Positions 47,254 through 58,976 of a stretch of DNA of 64,000 bases are shown piece after piece. How positions within the stretch are numbered: the stretch's first letter is position 1; the number at the start of each line of letters is the position of its first letter. The stretch spans positions 930,001 through 994,000 of the forward strand of contig NC_089450.1 in assembly GCF_026210795.1 (NCBI RefSeq). Reading direction: 5' to 3'. Made by a program: the position numbers and the translations under genes. The notes below the pieces were generated by a model. It made no database searches. It had not been told where the DNA came from and saw only the letters and a program-made list of their open reading frames with translations. The stretch comes from Rhizophagus irregularis. Lineage: Eukaryota; Glomeromycota; Glomeromycetes; Glomerales; Glomeraceae.

Positions 47254-50200
47254 TATTTTGTTATTTTTTAAGAAATGAAATATAATTATTATATGAATAA
47301 TATATATATATATATATGTATGTATATATATATATATGTGATTTTTATATATAAAGAATGTGGATTGATAATTAATAAAAAGAGCGAAGGAAAAAAAAGA
47401 GGTTAAAAAGGAAAGGATGATGTATTAGGGAGTTAAATTTTTATTAAAATTTTTTTATTTTTTTTTTTGGAAATTTTAATCGTTTATATAAGGGATTCCC
47501 TAGCAAGAGTTGTTGTGAGTGTAACAGTCTTACCGTTAAATAATCGGCATAACCGGATAATCCTAATATGAAAAGCAGGTAATATACAGTACTCCTGTTT
47601 AGTGTATCACTATTTGAACCTCATTATAATGAATTTAAAATACCAATAATATTGGTTCGATCCTTTTTAAACATAAAGACTTTTTGGCAAAATTATTTTT
47701 TGTTGTATTACAAACTTGTCAGCTGTTTGTAAATATATGTATACTTTAAATTTTATTTTTATTTATATTTTATAATAATAATAATATAATATGGTAATAT
47801 ATATATATATAGTAAACAACACAAATATACATCTTATTTATTAAAAATACCCCGAAAGTATATAAACATAAAAAAAAATCATTTGATGAATCTAGGAAAC
47901 TTTATAAATTTCCTTTATAAAAACCATGTTTCAAAATAGTATCTCATTATATTAACTAAAAAGCCAAAAAGGCTAATAAACTAAATAAACGAAGCTTTTT
48001 CTTATGCATGATGAAATGTTTGATGTTAATCATTTCATTTTGGTTAAACTAAAACACATAAAAGAAGTAAGTATATTGCACAAACAAGAGTTTATTACGA
48101 AATTATGACATCATGGGGTAAAATTTTTTCTTTCTGAATTTTTTGGATTTTTTCTTTGATTTTATTCCGGGGAAAAGTGTAACTTTACGTTATTGTTATT
48201 GTACCTATAATCTTATACTATTCTGAGTAGAATAAGAATTCTTTCTTACTAACGAGTTTCCTAATATAAACCAATCAATTATAATCTGTTGTTGATAAAA
48301 GGTTAGGATAAAAGCCATCGTACGACAAAATCGCCACACGATTTAATCATAAAAAAAATAATAATCAGGTTGATTATCGACTAATCTCGACTAATCTATG
48401 GAGAGAACAGTCATTCTTTTTTTTTTTAGGTTATACTAAAATACCGAAATATACAAAATCGTACAAAGATCGCGAAACTTTAAAATTTTACTATTAATAA
48501 TCCTAAAAAAAAATTACCGGATTTGAATATAGCATATATTGTCATTATATAAAAGGATTTGTTGATTTGTTTCAAATTTCAATTTTCAAATGAATTTATA
48601 TAATTGTGTTACTTTCTGACCGGATATTCAATATCCGACTATTTATTGCAAATTACAGGATATAATTTCCGTATTATTGTCTCATTATAGTAAAGGTTTA
48701 CGCAGGGATACTCTTAGGATTCGCGCTACATAGCCGCAGGATCTTATGGAAATCGTGATTATCATGATTTTTACGAATATTATAGGTCAATTCATTGTTA
48801 TTATGTCAATGATAAAAAAAATATTACTATTTGTTTTGAGTATGAATGATGTACGTGATGTACGTGATGTGGAATATGTGGATTACAGGATTTATAAAGT
48901 TAATTATAATTACAAGTGCGATATATTCCGATATATAACAACTGTGTTATTGATAGGTATTACACGCTGTTAGAAACCATCCTCTAAGAGTATCTGTAGC
49001 ATCCAAATTATCAATCCTTTTAAATAACTAGAATATGTGTTAATTGTTGTAGTATTGTTGTTCTATTCTACACTGGAGCATATAATGGTAAATCAATTAA
49101 TCTAAATCTATTCAGTCATCGAATTTAATATTGTGAGCACTATTCGATATTTTTTTTTTGCTCTGAAATTTGCTTTTGCTGTTTTGCAAGCGAGGGATTC
49201 TGAATAATTAACAATTTTCAATTATATTATAGCGATACCTTTGTGCGTTTTTTTATTACAATAAAAAGATTACCTTTATCCAGTACCTTTGTATTTTTAT
49301 TCAGCTCATTTTCTCGCTATTGTTCATTTCTAAATTAATACAACTATTAATTATTTTCGTAGTGTCTTGTTAGATATGATAATTTAATCATTTCTATAAA
49401 GTATAAACCATCATGATGATCATCTTTTTCCCCAAGCATTATATACTACTCAATTCTTCATTGCCTATAGCCTATAGGACAAAAGGACATAATACGATCA
49501 AATGAACAGACTGGCCTCCTCAAATGTACACTCTTCAAGATTATTATTAGAATAAACAAATATTTGATTATGTTTGATTGTTTTATAAATTCTTCAAAAT
49601 TTTCAATAAAAAAATCTACACCTTACCTGTAATATAAAATTTTTTTGGGATGGATATTAACAATAGCGATTTTTTTAAAAAATATTATTTAACTTATAAA
49701 TAGTCTAAAAGAACTTGTAAGCATTTTTTTTTTTGTCTTGATATTAATATTTTCGATCGATTTCATTCTTATTTACATCTTTCGTTATTAACTTTTCTCA
49801 TTTTTCACTAAAGACGACTTGGCCTAATTAATGGCCTAATTAATGTTATTAAATATACTGTATATTACACTTTGTTTTTCTTAATTTCCTTCATCATTTT
49901 AATTTTTTTGTCATAATATTCATAATATTTAAAGGATTTATTAAATTAAATTATTTTATGTAAAAGTGTAAAAATAAAGAATGAATTTTGAATTTTTCGA
50001 AAAAAAAGAAAAAAAGATCTTGCTTTTATATTCGATTGACACGTGAATTGAAGACGCGTTAAACCAAACGCATCACGTCTTACGTCATATGATCGAATGT
50101 TGGAAATTTTAAAATTTCGCTTAATAATTTTCGTTTAATAATAAAATTGTGAATGTTTCTTTTATAATTCCTTACATGTTATTCTTTTTATTTTTGGTAA

Positions 50201-50654
50201 AATTAATATTTAATATTATATAGTGCATATATATTACACTAGACGGAATTAAAAAAAAAAATTATTATCGTCATCCTATATCCTTTTATCCGGATTTTAC
50301 AAATCTACTAACAGATATTGCAATTTCAACAAATATTCATTGAATATCCAGCTCAATCAGCAATTGACTTGTTAGTTATGTTAGATACTAATCAATTATT
50401 ACCGTATAAGGGGTATAATACAAATTTCGGAAGGCTGACCCTTATACCCCCCTCTATTGCGTGAGTTTTTATTATTAATGGAGGAAGTTTAAACCTATAT
50501 AACAATTGAGGCCTTATACATGTAACACCTGGGATATTTATTATATTATTTAGATAATAAGGTCGTTGTTTTTTGCAGGGTACTGTGCATGGAAGGAACT
50601 GTGGCCCGCAAAATACGGTAATAAACAGTTCTAATATATGGTTATTATTAAACC
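47254..50654. other. Gene-free stretch of 3.4 kb
   Basis: Promoter region of the F-box gene followed by AT-rich DNA. Small (TA)n tracts lie near 47300. The 75-codon frame at 48746-48973 has no recognisable features and includes a gatgtacgt microsatellite. Confidence 0.4.
47484..47490 (-). promoter_or_regulatory. TATA-like box upstream of the F-box gene
   Basis: ttatata within tttatataaggg, 231 bp upstream of the ATG at 47253. Candidate core promoter only. Confidence 0.25.
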
Positions 50655-50852
50655 ATCATTTTTCGTAATTTGAATTCGGGAAAATGTCATGTCGGGATTT
50701 TGTCTTTCGGGATATTGTTCGTCGGAATAATGTCATGTCGGGAAAATGTATTATTCGGGAAAATGTCCATTCGGGATTTTGTCCTGTCGGGAAAGCGTTG
50801 TCGGGAAAAGGTTACGTCGGGAAAATGGATGTCGGGAATCGGTCCGACAACG
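50655..50852 (+). repeat. 198-bp direct repeat, left copy (minisatellite of TCGGGAAAATG units)
   Basis: Begins atcatttttcgtaatttgaa and ends ggtccgacaacg. Inside are about 11 units of 14-18 nt, each starting tcggga and mostly continuing aaatgt or ttttgt. I found no difference from the copy at 53218-53415. The end gtcggtccgac..c is partly self-complementary to the internal gttgtcgg. Confidence 0.9.
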
Positions 50853-51191
50853 GACGATATTCCTAAACCGTAATAAATTTTATGGAACTTTTAGCCGTAA
50901 AATTCCATAAAGAATTGATTTGAAAAGTTTTTCATATAATTAAATCAGGAAAGTAGCATCTTAATTAGTACATCGATCAAATTTGTCTTACGAAAATTCG
51001 TGATCAGCATGGGGCTTAGATTCCAGGAACGGAAATAATGACAATCTTTCAATTTAAGAATTGTTTAAAAAAAAAGGAGTATAGCGAAAAATTTTAATTG
51101 GTTTTGGTTATTTGATCTTTTTTTTCAATCATCTTTTTGATTTCACGAATTTTTGGAGTTTTACATTTGTCTATTTTTTATTCAAACCAAA

Positions 51192-52643
51192 ATGAACCGT
51201 GTAGTTTGTGAATTAGTTAATTCTACGCAAAGTAATCCAAAGATTATTGTACATGGATATCTATTAGTGAAAGACAAAAATCGCAACGAGAAACATTATT
51301 GGTGTTGTGAATATAGAAAAAAATTAAATTGTAATGGAAGAGCAGTAACAATTCTGGAGAGAGAACAACATATATTAGTAAAAGCTAGTGAACATAGTCA
51401 TGCGCCAGAAGCAAATAGAGTAGATGTAATTAGAACAGTTAATATGGTAAAGGAAACAGCAGCTTCTCAAACGCGTGATAAGCCATCTCAAATAATACAA
51501 AATGCCGTAATTAACATGCCTCAAGAATCTTATTCCTATATGCCAAACCGTGAAGCATTACGCAGGCAAGTATCACGTGTTAGAAATATAAACATGCCTC
51601 CACAACCAAAATCATTGCAAGACATTGATGTTCCTGCCAACTTGTGTGTAACACTCGGTGGAGAAGAATTTTTAACAAAGGATATAACTTTAGGCGAAGA
51701 AAGGATTATGATCTTCTGTACAACATCTAATCTTGAATACTTACAGAAAGCGGATTTTTGGGTCATGGATGGGACCTTTAGAACAGTACCTACATTATTT
51801 CACCAAATGTATACTGTTCATGCTTTAGTTGGTGGTGAAAGCAATTCACGTGTTCTTCCAATGGTATATATTCTAATGACAAGTAGATCAAAAGTAATTT
51901 ATGAACGGATATTTCAAGAATTAACTGATTTGGCAGAAGAAGCGGGTCAAATGCTAGCTCCACCTATGATAATTACTGACTTCGAACAAGCAGCAATTAA
52001 TGCTGCTCAAGTGGAATTTCCTGGCTCTGTTCACAAGGGCTGTTTCTTTCACCTCTGCCAAAGTTTCTGGAGGAAAATCCAATCTTTAGGACTAGCCAGT
52101 GAATATGGAAATTCCGAAGAGTTCAGTATTAAGTTACGCCATATGACAGCTCTTGCCTTTCTACCATCTTCTGAGATTCCACATGCATTTGATCAAATCA
52201 AATCTCTGATGCCTCCAAACGCAAGTCAAATTGTCCAATACTTTGAAGAAACCTATGTTAATGGTAAAATTAGGCGCCAGATGCCTAGAAGTGGAACTGT
52301 TATTCGGAATCCACCACTATTTCCGCCAGAACTCTGGTCAGTACATGAACTTATTGAAAATGGATATCCAAGAACTCAAAATATGGTCGAAGGGTGGCAT
52401 CAACGGTGGAGTACTATAATTGGAAGATCACATATTGGTCTGTATTCTATCATTGATGAAATGCGCAAAGAGCAGTGCCAAACAGAACTGCAAATTGAAA
52501 GCATTCTTCGTGGAGAGGCAAGACCATATCAACGAAAACACATTGTTGACCGTGAAAATCGTCTTTTAACCATTTTCAATGGTCGTGATGATTATTCCCT
52601 TTTAGATTATTTAAGAGGAATTGCTCATACTATTTCTCTTTAA
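51192..52643 (+). CDS. MULE transposase with N-terminal FLYWCH zinc finger
   Basis: 483 aa from ATG at 51192; the frame is open 13 codons further upstream but without an ATG. Residues about 20-70 match a FLYWCH finger: GYLLVKDKNRNEKHYWCC, CNGRAVT, and HSHAPEA supplying the C2H2 ligands. From about 190 there is a MULE catalytic core: WVMDGTFRTVP (first Asp), IITDFEQAAINA (second Asp), HKGCFFHLCQSFWRKIQ (C/H segment after the second Asp), and a downstream NMVEGWHQRW that holds the conserved Glu. The enzyme would cut and paste DNA at the element's ends in the nucleus. No stop or frameshift is visible. It is short for the superfamily but complete through the DDE triad, so it may be functional or recently active. 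Confidence 0.88.
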   Translation: MNRVVCELVNSTQSNPKIIVHGYLLVKDKNRNEKHYWCCEYRKKLNCNGRAVTILEREQHILVKASEHSHAPEANRVDVIRTVNMVKETAASQTRDKPSQIIQNAVINMPQESYSYMPNREALRRQVSRVRNINMPPQPKSLQDIDVPANLCVTLGGEEFLTKDITLGEERIMIFCTTSNLEYLQKADFWVMDGTFRTVPTLFHQMYTVHALVGGESNSRVLPMVYILMTSRSKVIYERIFQELTDLAEEAGQMLAPPMIITDFEQAAINAAQVEFPGSVHKGCFFHLCQSFWRKIQSLGLASEYGNSEEFSIKLRHMTALAFLPSSEIPHAFDQIKSLMPPNASQIVQYFEETYVNGKIRRQMPRSGTVIRNPPLFPPELWSVHELIENGYPRTQNMVEGWHQRWSTIIGRSHIGLYSIIDEMRKEQCQTELQIESILRGEARPYQRKHIVDRENRLLTIFNGRDDYSLLDYLRGIAHTISL

Positions 52644-53217
52644 TTTTTTTCAATTTGTAAGTTTTTACTTATAATATTTTATTAAATTTATAGTAAATAT
52701 GGTTCCTTTCGCCTGTTTAATCTGTTTAATTTGGGTGTTTTAATTATGCTATGTTTAAAAAAGCATTGAGGATATTTTAATGTTATTTACAACAAGCAAA
52801 GAATAATAAATTTTATAAAACAGCTGCTTTATTATTGAATTTTAATTTTATTAAAGGTATAAATTAATATAAATAAAAAATAAATTACGTAATTTTAGTT
52901 AATATGTTTAATATGTGAAATCGTAATTGTGTTTAAAAAAACCATTGTCTCAATTAAGATAAATTACGTGATAAATGTAATAATTATAAAATAATAAATT
53001 CATTGTACATTTAATAAAAAAAATCAAAAAAATATTACGTAAAAAGTAAAAAGAAATCAAGAAAATATTGCGCAAAAAATAAAAAAAATCAAGAAAATAT
53101 TACGCAAAAAGTAAAAAAAAATTAAGGAAATATTACGCAAAAAGTAAATTAAATAAATATAATAAACATAAAATTTAATTTTTTTTTTTTTTGCTGTTAA
53201 ATCAAGTATTTTCGTGA

Positions 53218-53415
53218 ATCATTTTTCGTAATTTGAATTCGGGAAAATGTCATGTCGGGATTTTGTCTTTCGGGATATTGTTCGTCGGAATAATGTCATG
53301 TCGGGAAAATGTATTATTCGGGAAAATGTCCATTCGGGATTTTGTCCTGTCGGGAAAGCGTTGTCGGGAAAAGGTTACGTCGGGAAAATGGATGTCGGGA
53401 ATCGGTCCGACAACG
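53218..53415 (+). repeat. 198-bp direct repeat, right copy
   Basis: Identical by eye to 50655-50852 over its full length and in the same orientation; homology stops on both sides exactly at its limits. Confidence 0.9.
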
Positions 53416-53949
53416 ATTTTTAAATAACGTATTATAGACCTTTAGTAACCTTTTGCTTTTAAGCTTTATTCTGTTTATTTTAATTAAGTATATAGTAAAG
53501 TAGTATGATATAATAAGCAAAATATAAATCATATATAGGTACCAATCATACTGAAATACCAAGGAAATAAGGAATCAAAATATCACATACCCTTTGGGTA
53601 TGATTAACGTTATGATATGAAGTGAAAGGTACGGTATGATTAATAATGTACAACAGGTACGAATAGACATGATCTAATTAATGTTGTTGTTGAGTTAATA
53701 TTGATGTTACGATTGATCTATTTGATTTCAAATTTAGTTGAATTCAATTGAATTGTATCATTAGAATTTGATCCATTTGTAGAAAAATTTATTATTGTAA
53801 AAGGATTGATAAAAGAGTTCTATTATTACCAAGTTTCATAAATTTAGATGGCAATATTCTGCATGTTTAAAAAAAAAATATATATATAAATGCATAATAT
53901 CAAATGAATTTTTATACAATGAATAAAGAAAGTAGGTTTGACAGCTTTA
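53416..53949. other. AT-rich stretch, no gene
   Basis: Contains short repeats of tatgatt/ggtac phrases near 53580-53680. Nothing else is recognised. Confidence 0.35.
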
Positions 53950-54091
53950 TTAAATAGTACATAATGAATTATTATTTTTGGAAATTTCAATCAATTCATA
54001 TAGGACTCCAGATTTTACAATCTTCTCATCTAAAGCCTGCGCGAACATCCGAGAAAAGTCTGCATTACTTCCCCTGACGAATAATCTGAAC
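53950..54091 (-). pseudogene. C-terminal coding fragment, unidentified
   Basis: After an AG acceptor at about 54092, a clean 46-codon frame (FRLFVRGSNADFSRMFAQAL, then KIVKSGVLYELIEIS) ends with TAA at 53952-53950. The composition is clearly coding, but no upstream exons are found within the next few hundred bases, so it is a remnant. No family is named. Confidence 0.4.
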
Positions 54092-54319
54092 TATGCTTCA
54101 TCACAAAAATAAAAAAAAAGTCGATTTTTTTTAGAATATATCGATATATATATAGAGAGAGAGAACTTTTTACTACGTTAGGTTAAATATAATTATTCAA
54201 ATGAATATGCAATTTATTTAGATAATCAAATTTTTATATTGGCCACTTAAGACAATAAATTATTTATTATATTGTAAATAAATGCATTAAATGCATTCAA
54301 TTAATTAATTAATTAAACA

Positions 54320-54655
54320 ATGAGTTCTTTTTATAAAGATATGATTATTTTTATTATAAATTTCTCTTTTTATTATAAATCATCAATCATCACAATAGAA
54401 TTTCTTTATAAATTAGATAAAAAACCAATAAACTCACAAAATTTTTTTAATTATTACAACAAATATTATAGCAAAAAACCTAACAAAATGCCTTCTTCAG
54501 TCACCGTTTTTTATGTCAGATTAGATCAAAAGGCCAAGATGGAAGATTTATTAGTGGTTAGCAAGTTATACAATCGAAACAGGAAAATCCAATGTTTTCC
54601 ATTATGGCTTTTTATAAAAAACAAATATTTATATGATATTAAGGTAATATTATGA
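54320..54655 (+). CDS. Hypothetical ORF, 111 aa
   Basis: ATG at 54320. The first half is Phe/Ile/Tyr/Asn-rich. The second half from the internal Met at 54488 (MPSSVTVFYVRLDQ) has better composition, and a gtaata donor-like site follows DIK near the end. It could be the first exon of an undetected gene or noise. No domain recognised. Confidence 0.25.
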   Translation: MSSFYKDMIIFIINFSFYYKSSIITIEFLYKLDKKPINSQNFFNYYNKYYSKKPNKMPSSVTVFYVRLDQKAKMEDLLVVSKLYNRNRKIQCFPLWLFIKNKYLYDIKVIL

Positions 54656-54783
54656 GGAAAATGTGTTTTTAATCGCGGAATTATGTAATCCATACCCTTA
54701 TTTGATTAGTCATAAGATTTAATTCCTATTTTGAAACGTTACTCACATAAAACTATTAAAAAGCTCCCTGTTATGTTAAAGTA

Positions 54784-54808
54784 TTAGGGTTAGGATTAGG
54801 GTTAGGAT
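54784..54808. repeat. Interstitial telomere-like repeats
   Basis: ttagggttaggattagggttagga: four TTAGGG/TTAGGA units, with degenerate continuation to about 54830. TTAGGG is the common fungal telomere unit. Confidence 0.75.
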
Positions 54809-54827
54809 AAGTTATAGGATAAGTGGA

Positions 54828-54910
54828 TTAGGAGTCGGTGAAATAAAAATGACTGTCGGTAAATGATCCTTTCAGTAAAATGATTGTCGGTGAAATGAAT
54901 TATCGGATCA
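54828..54910. repeat. Minisatellite related to the MULE-flanking repeat
   Basis: Units such as gtcggtgaaat, tgtcggtaaatgat, tcagtaaaatgat, tgtcggtgaaatga and atcggatcatgg repeat every 16-20 nt. The TGTCGG..AAATG design echoes the 198-bp repeats at 50.7 and 53.2 kb, which suggests the end of a related but different element. Confidence 0.5.
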
Positions 54911-55822
54911 TGGTTGTTACTAATTTTATTTCTGGAGACCGGAACACACTATAAAAAATTTTATCCGCTATTTCTGTAAAAAAAGTTCCGTAAAATGAGC
55001 CTTTCACGGAGGCATTCACGGAAAACATAAATAGTCCGATAAATTTCCATGATATAAGGTTATTAATTCCGCGAATATGAAATAGAATATAAAACACGGA
55101 TCAACTCACTTGATCAGAATTTTTTTCTGAGCCACAATGCATGAACTCTTGTGCGACAATATAAATATTATTCCCCGAATGGGATGAGTTGACCATTATT
55201 TAGTGCGAAATGTAACTGCTGTTACTAATATCACCATTATTTACGTAATTAAGTATTTAATAGAATTTTATTATTATTATTTATTTATCAATTAATTCTC
55301 GCCCATGATTTTAAATTTAAAACCGAAAACATTACCAAATTCGGTTATGAAGTAAAATTTTTCATTATTTTCTTGGTCGTACGAGTTATGCAGATAAATC
55401 GTGTAACATTGTGTTGACGTAATAAAATGCCATTTAATTTAAACGACCTATAAGAATTCTTTGAAATTAAAATTATTTTAAGAATTAAAAAATATTTTAT
55501 AGAGGTTCACATGTACTGTAGTGTTGATTTAATTAGTTTCCAATTAACGCATCCCTAGTTCGCAAAAGTGCTAAATTCAGTGATAAAAATCTTCAAGAAT
55601 GAAAGAACATTTTATAGAATTCATTTTTTCCTAGATGTGTAGTGTAAGAGAATCAAGTACGCTCCATTCTAACTTTCATTTAACGGAGATTAAATCACAT
55701 CATGCGCATCATGCGCATGACTCAGTGGTAATTACATATTTTAAACAGATAATAAAAAATCCCAATATACAGTATATACACCTCCACCTTTGCCATGAGA
55801 ATAAAATTAAATTTATTCACGT

Positions 55823-56145
55823 CTAGCCAACATTTTTCTGTTTATTACTCGATATGAAATACAACATAATAATTGCCATAATCTTTAGTCTAGCTATTAG
55901 CCTTGTTATGTCCCCTATTAAAAGTAAATACTTTAAAAAAATACTTTGGCAGGCCGTCCATAACACGTGGCTTTCACTTATTCTAAGATTTTTTATTCTG
56001 TCTAATAATCCTCTACGTGGATCATTGGGAGATCTAAGACCTAATATTTTTGCAACCATCTGAATAAGTGGACCACCTTCATAGAAAGCGGTAGCACTTA
56101 TTTCATTATGCCCATTGTAGGACGTATTTACGGCTATGTAAAAAC
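55823..56145 (-). pseudogene. Unidentified coding stretch
   Basis: The - strand is open over about 107 codons down to TAG at 55825-55823, with good coding character from SYNGHNEISATAFYEGG through VAKILGLRSPNDPRRGLLDR to ESHVLWTACQSIFLKYLL. No ATG sits in frame at a convincing start (first Met at 56059). It is GC-richer than the surroundings, together with the adjacent 56.1-56.4 kb block. No family recognised; probably an exon or relic of a transposable-element or fungal-specific gene. Confidence 0.35.
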
Positions 56146-56277
56146 AGAGTTGCGGTTGCGAATTACGGGTTGTGATTAGTAAGATCTAGTTGCGGCCACA
56201 TCTCTAGTAATACCCCTGCCAAGCAACTATACCCGATGTAGCTCCGTGCGAAGTATAAAATGAATTACGTACAGTAG

Positions 56278-56436
56278 GTGGAACTGGATTGCAAAGTGAC
56301 AGTTCATATGCTCGATTGGGTAGCAGAATACAACCTAACATTCTGGGTCGATTCTTCAACTCAAGGAACTAACAGGGATACCGAATGGAAATTCAGTGAT
56401 AGTGTAGATGATTGGAGCTTAAAACAGCTAGCTTAG
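56278..56436 (+). pseudogene. Unidentified coding fragment, 52 codons
   Basis: Following a TAG that could be a splice acceptor, a clean frame runs VELDCKVTVHMLDWVAEYN, TFWVDSSTQGTNRDTEWK and a DDWSLKQLA end with TAG at 56434-56436. The block 56090-56440 is noticeably GC-richer than its neighbours. Function unknown. Confidence 0.35.
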
Positions 56437-57156
56437 TAATATCTCCCCTTTATCTCTTTAACTAAAAAAATAATTTAATTTTACTAAGATGTGTCACCCC
56501 ACCTGTAGCTGTTTATGAGATACAGTATATTTTATTTTATTTTTTTTTTTGTATTTTTTTTTTATTATTAACTGGTTGAAATTATCAAAATTGGCTAGAA
56601 TTCAGATGTCCAATCTTAGGCAGAATTATGGTATAAAGCCACCTGATTTTTCCAAAGTTCCTTGTACTTAGTAGAAATAAAATTTATTAATAAATTTGGA
56701 ATTGATTCCGAATTTTTTTGATTAAAGTTTTTAATATAACAAGTTAACATTAAAATTTGAAGGAGCTTTGTAAAGTAAAATATATATTTTTGGTGTCAAC
56801 TTCATCATCACAGCTCATTTTTGACTACTAATTTTAATCCAAAACTTAAAAAAATGATTTATTATTATACTAGTTTCATATGGACGATTGAATGAATAAG
56901 ATGTGACATTAATGTTAATGTTTTTTTTTTTTTTTACTGGTTAACGAAAATTTTATTTATTATAAAAGAAACATTACAGCACGTGTCATTAGTTTGATAA
57001 CAGTAATAGAATAAATCTACATAACAATAATACAAAACTAAACACCTAGAATATACTAAAAATTAATATATCCCTGATGAACCAGGATAACTAAACAAAA
57101 ATAGAAATAAAAAGAAAAAAGAATCAACCCATATGGGCGAAAATAAAAGAAAATAT
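56437..57156. other. AT-rich stretch with poly-T runs
   Basis: No gene. The phrases atattaatgttaatgtt and ggccagaatta-like motifs recur here and elsewhere in the window. Confidence 0.35.
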
Positions 57157-58145
57157 TTAAGAAAAAATAAAATAAAAAAAAAGAAAAAATATTTGAATAG
57201 TATACTGATTAACACGAACTATAAAATCCAACGGTTCTATATTAAAGTATATATAATTCAAAAGCCCTTCTACATTTTGATAGACTTTATAATTAATACT
57301 TTTACTAACCATATTTTTATCATAACTATAATGTTTTTTATCTTCTTTAGTAACACCTAAACTTCTTTCTTTATCTTTTTGTAAATCACATCTATCAATC
57401 CAAATTTTATGTGTAGAGTCAAAAACGAAATCTAAAAATTTAACTCCAGTTTCGAATATATGAGCTTTAGTCATTTTTATTTCTTGTCGTAAGAAATCAG
57501 CTAACAGTTTTGGAAATAAACCTTTAATAATATCAACGAAAGTTAATTTATTATCATTAACTTTAACTTCGCCAAAAGATTCGTTTATAAATAAGTCAAT
57601 TATTTTTGTTTCATCGAAAATATATAAATCGTATTCTTTAATTTTTTCAACTAAACATATTATCGAATAATATATAATATTTCGCATTCTTTTACGATTT
57701 GAATAACAACGCCAAACATGGCCAAAAGTTTCTTTCTTTCGCTCACAGACAGGACTAGAGCTCCGAACGGGTCAGGTCAACCCAGGTGACCCGACGGGTT
57801 AACCCGAAAAATTCAGGTCGGGTAGCAAATTTAATGACCTGACCTTGGGTCAGGTCAGTCACAAGTTGGATACCTGACCCGACCCGTTGACCTGATATAT
57901 TTTGGGTCAATAAAAGACGTTTCAGTGTTTTTTATATATAAAAAATGCCAACCCATTTTTTTTGACCCGAATCTGACGTTTGTTCATAAAAATAATAATA
58001 ATAAACGTCTTTTTTAATGAAAAATGCCGAACCTGACGTTATTTCACTAAATAAATCAAAAAAACGTTTTTTTAATGAAAAAATGCCGAAACTGACGTTA
58101 TTTCATTAAATGAATGAAAAAAACGTTTTTTAATGAAAAAATGCC

Positions 58146-58976
58146 TAGAGTTCCGAATGGGTCAGGTCAGGTCAGGTTAATTGATAAACCTGACCTGAAA
58201 TTTTTTTTCAGGTCAGGTCAAGTCAGGTTATATCAGGTTGTCTGTTTGACCTGACCTGACCTGAAACCTGAAAAATTTCAGGACTATTTTTATTAAAGTA
58301 TTGAAAAAAAATGGTACAAAACTTTTTTTTTAATATAATATTATGAAAAAAAACGTTTTTGCAATGTTTTTTATTAAAATATTGAAAAAAAATATTGCAA
58401 AACGTTTTTTTTTAATATAACATTATGAAAAAAATGTTTTCACAACATTATTATTGAAATATCAAAAAAAAAATGTTACGAAACATTTTTTTAATATAAC
58501 ATTATAAAAAAAACGTTTTTGCAACGTTTTTTCTCGAAATATTGCGATTCAACATTTTTATATTAAAATCATATAAAAAAGTGAATCCCAATACTGCAAC
58601 TCACTTTTATTATATAAAATCAATATAAAAAAGTGAATCGCAATATTTCAACTCACTTTTATTATATAAAATTAATATAAAAAAGTGAATCGCAATATCG
58701 CAACTCACTTTTATTATATAAAATTAATATAAAAAAGTGAATCGCAATACCGCAACTCACTTTTTTTATATAAAATCAATATAAAAAAGTGAATCGCAAT
58801 ACTGCAACTCACTTTTATTATATAGTAGAATCAATAGTTTCAGGTCAACAGGTCAATCAGGTCAGGTCAATCTTCATACCTGACCTGAATTTTTTTCAAA
58901 AATCTCATACCTGACCTGAATTTCAGGTCAGGTCAGGTCAGGTTACCTGAATTTGGCTGACCTGTTCGGAGCTCTA
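58146..58976. mobile_element. Inner (nested) hAT-like element, 831 bp
   Basis: Ends TAGAGTTCCGAATGGGTCAG and, from the right, TAGAGCTCCGAACAGGTCAG. The exact 8-bp target duplication AAAATGCC lies at 58138-58145 and 58977-58984. It is inserted into the 58-bp minisatellite of the outer element. It shares the ggtcaggtc subterminal motif but has a different core. No coding capacity. Confidence 0.9.
58570..58830. repeat. 52-bp minisatellite inside the inner element
   Basis: Five units with exactly 52-bp spacing of the gtgaatc anchor (58581, 58633, 58685, 58737, 58789). Each contains the short inverted repeat aaaaaagtga/tcactttt. Confidence 0.9.

Larger units (their letters stand above)
50655..53415 (+). 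mobile_element. MULE-type transposon bounded by perfect 198-bp direct repeats
   Basis: A 2,761-bp unit: a direct repeat, 339 bp of AT-rich leader, a single-exon FLYWCH/MULE transposase, a 575-bp AT-rich trailer, and the same direct repeat. Mutator-like elements normally end in inverted repeats, so the direct arrangement is unexpected. Flanking sequences (attattaaacc at the left, atttttaaataacg at the right) show no obvious 8-11 bp duplication. The true borders are therefore uncertain. Confidence 0.6.

Noticed and set aside
47640-47680. tRNA-like B-box ggttcgatcc
   Set aside because: No matching A-box, acceptor stem or anticodon arm can be drawn around it.
50670-50873. Gly/Cys-containing frames MNSGKCHVGIL... 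repeated at 53233-53427
   Set aside because: They translate the 198-bp minisatellite; identical frames in both copies reflect DNA repetition, not a gene.
50655-53415. LTR retrotransposon interpretation of the direct repeats
   Set aside because: The repeats lack TG..CA ends, there is no primer-binding or polypurine site, and the internal ORF is a DDE transposase, not gag-pol.
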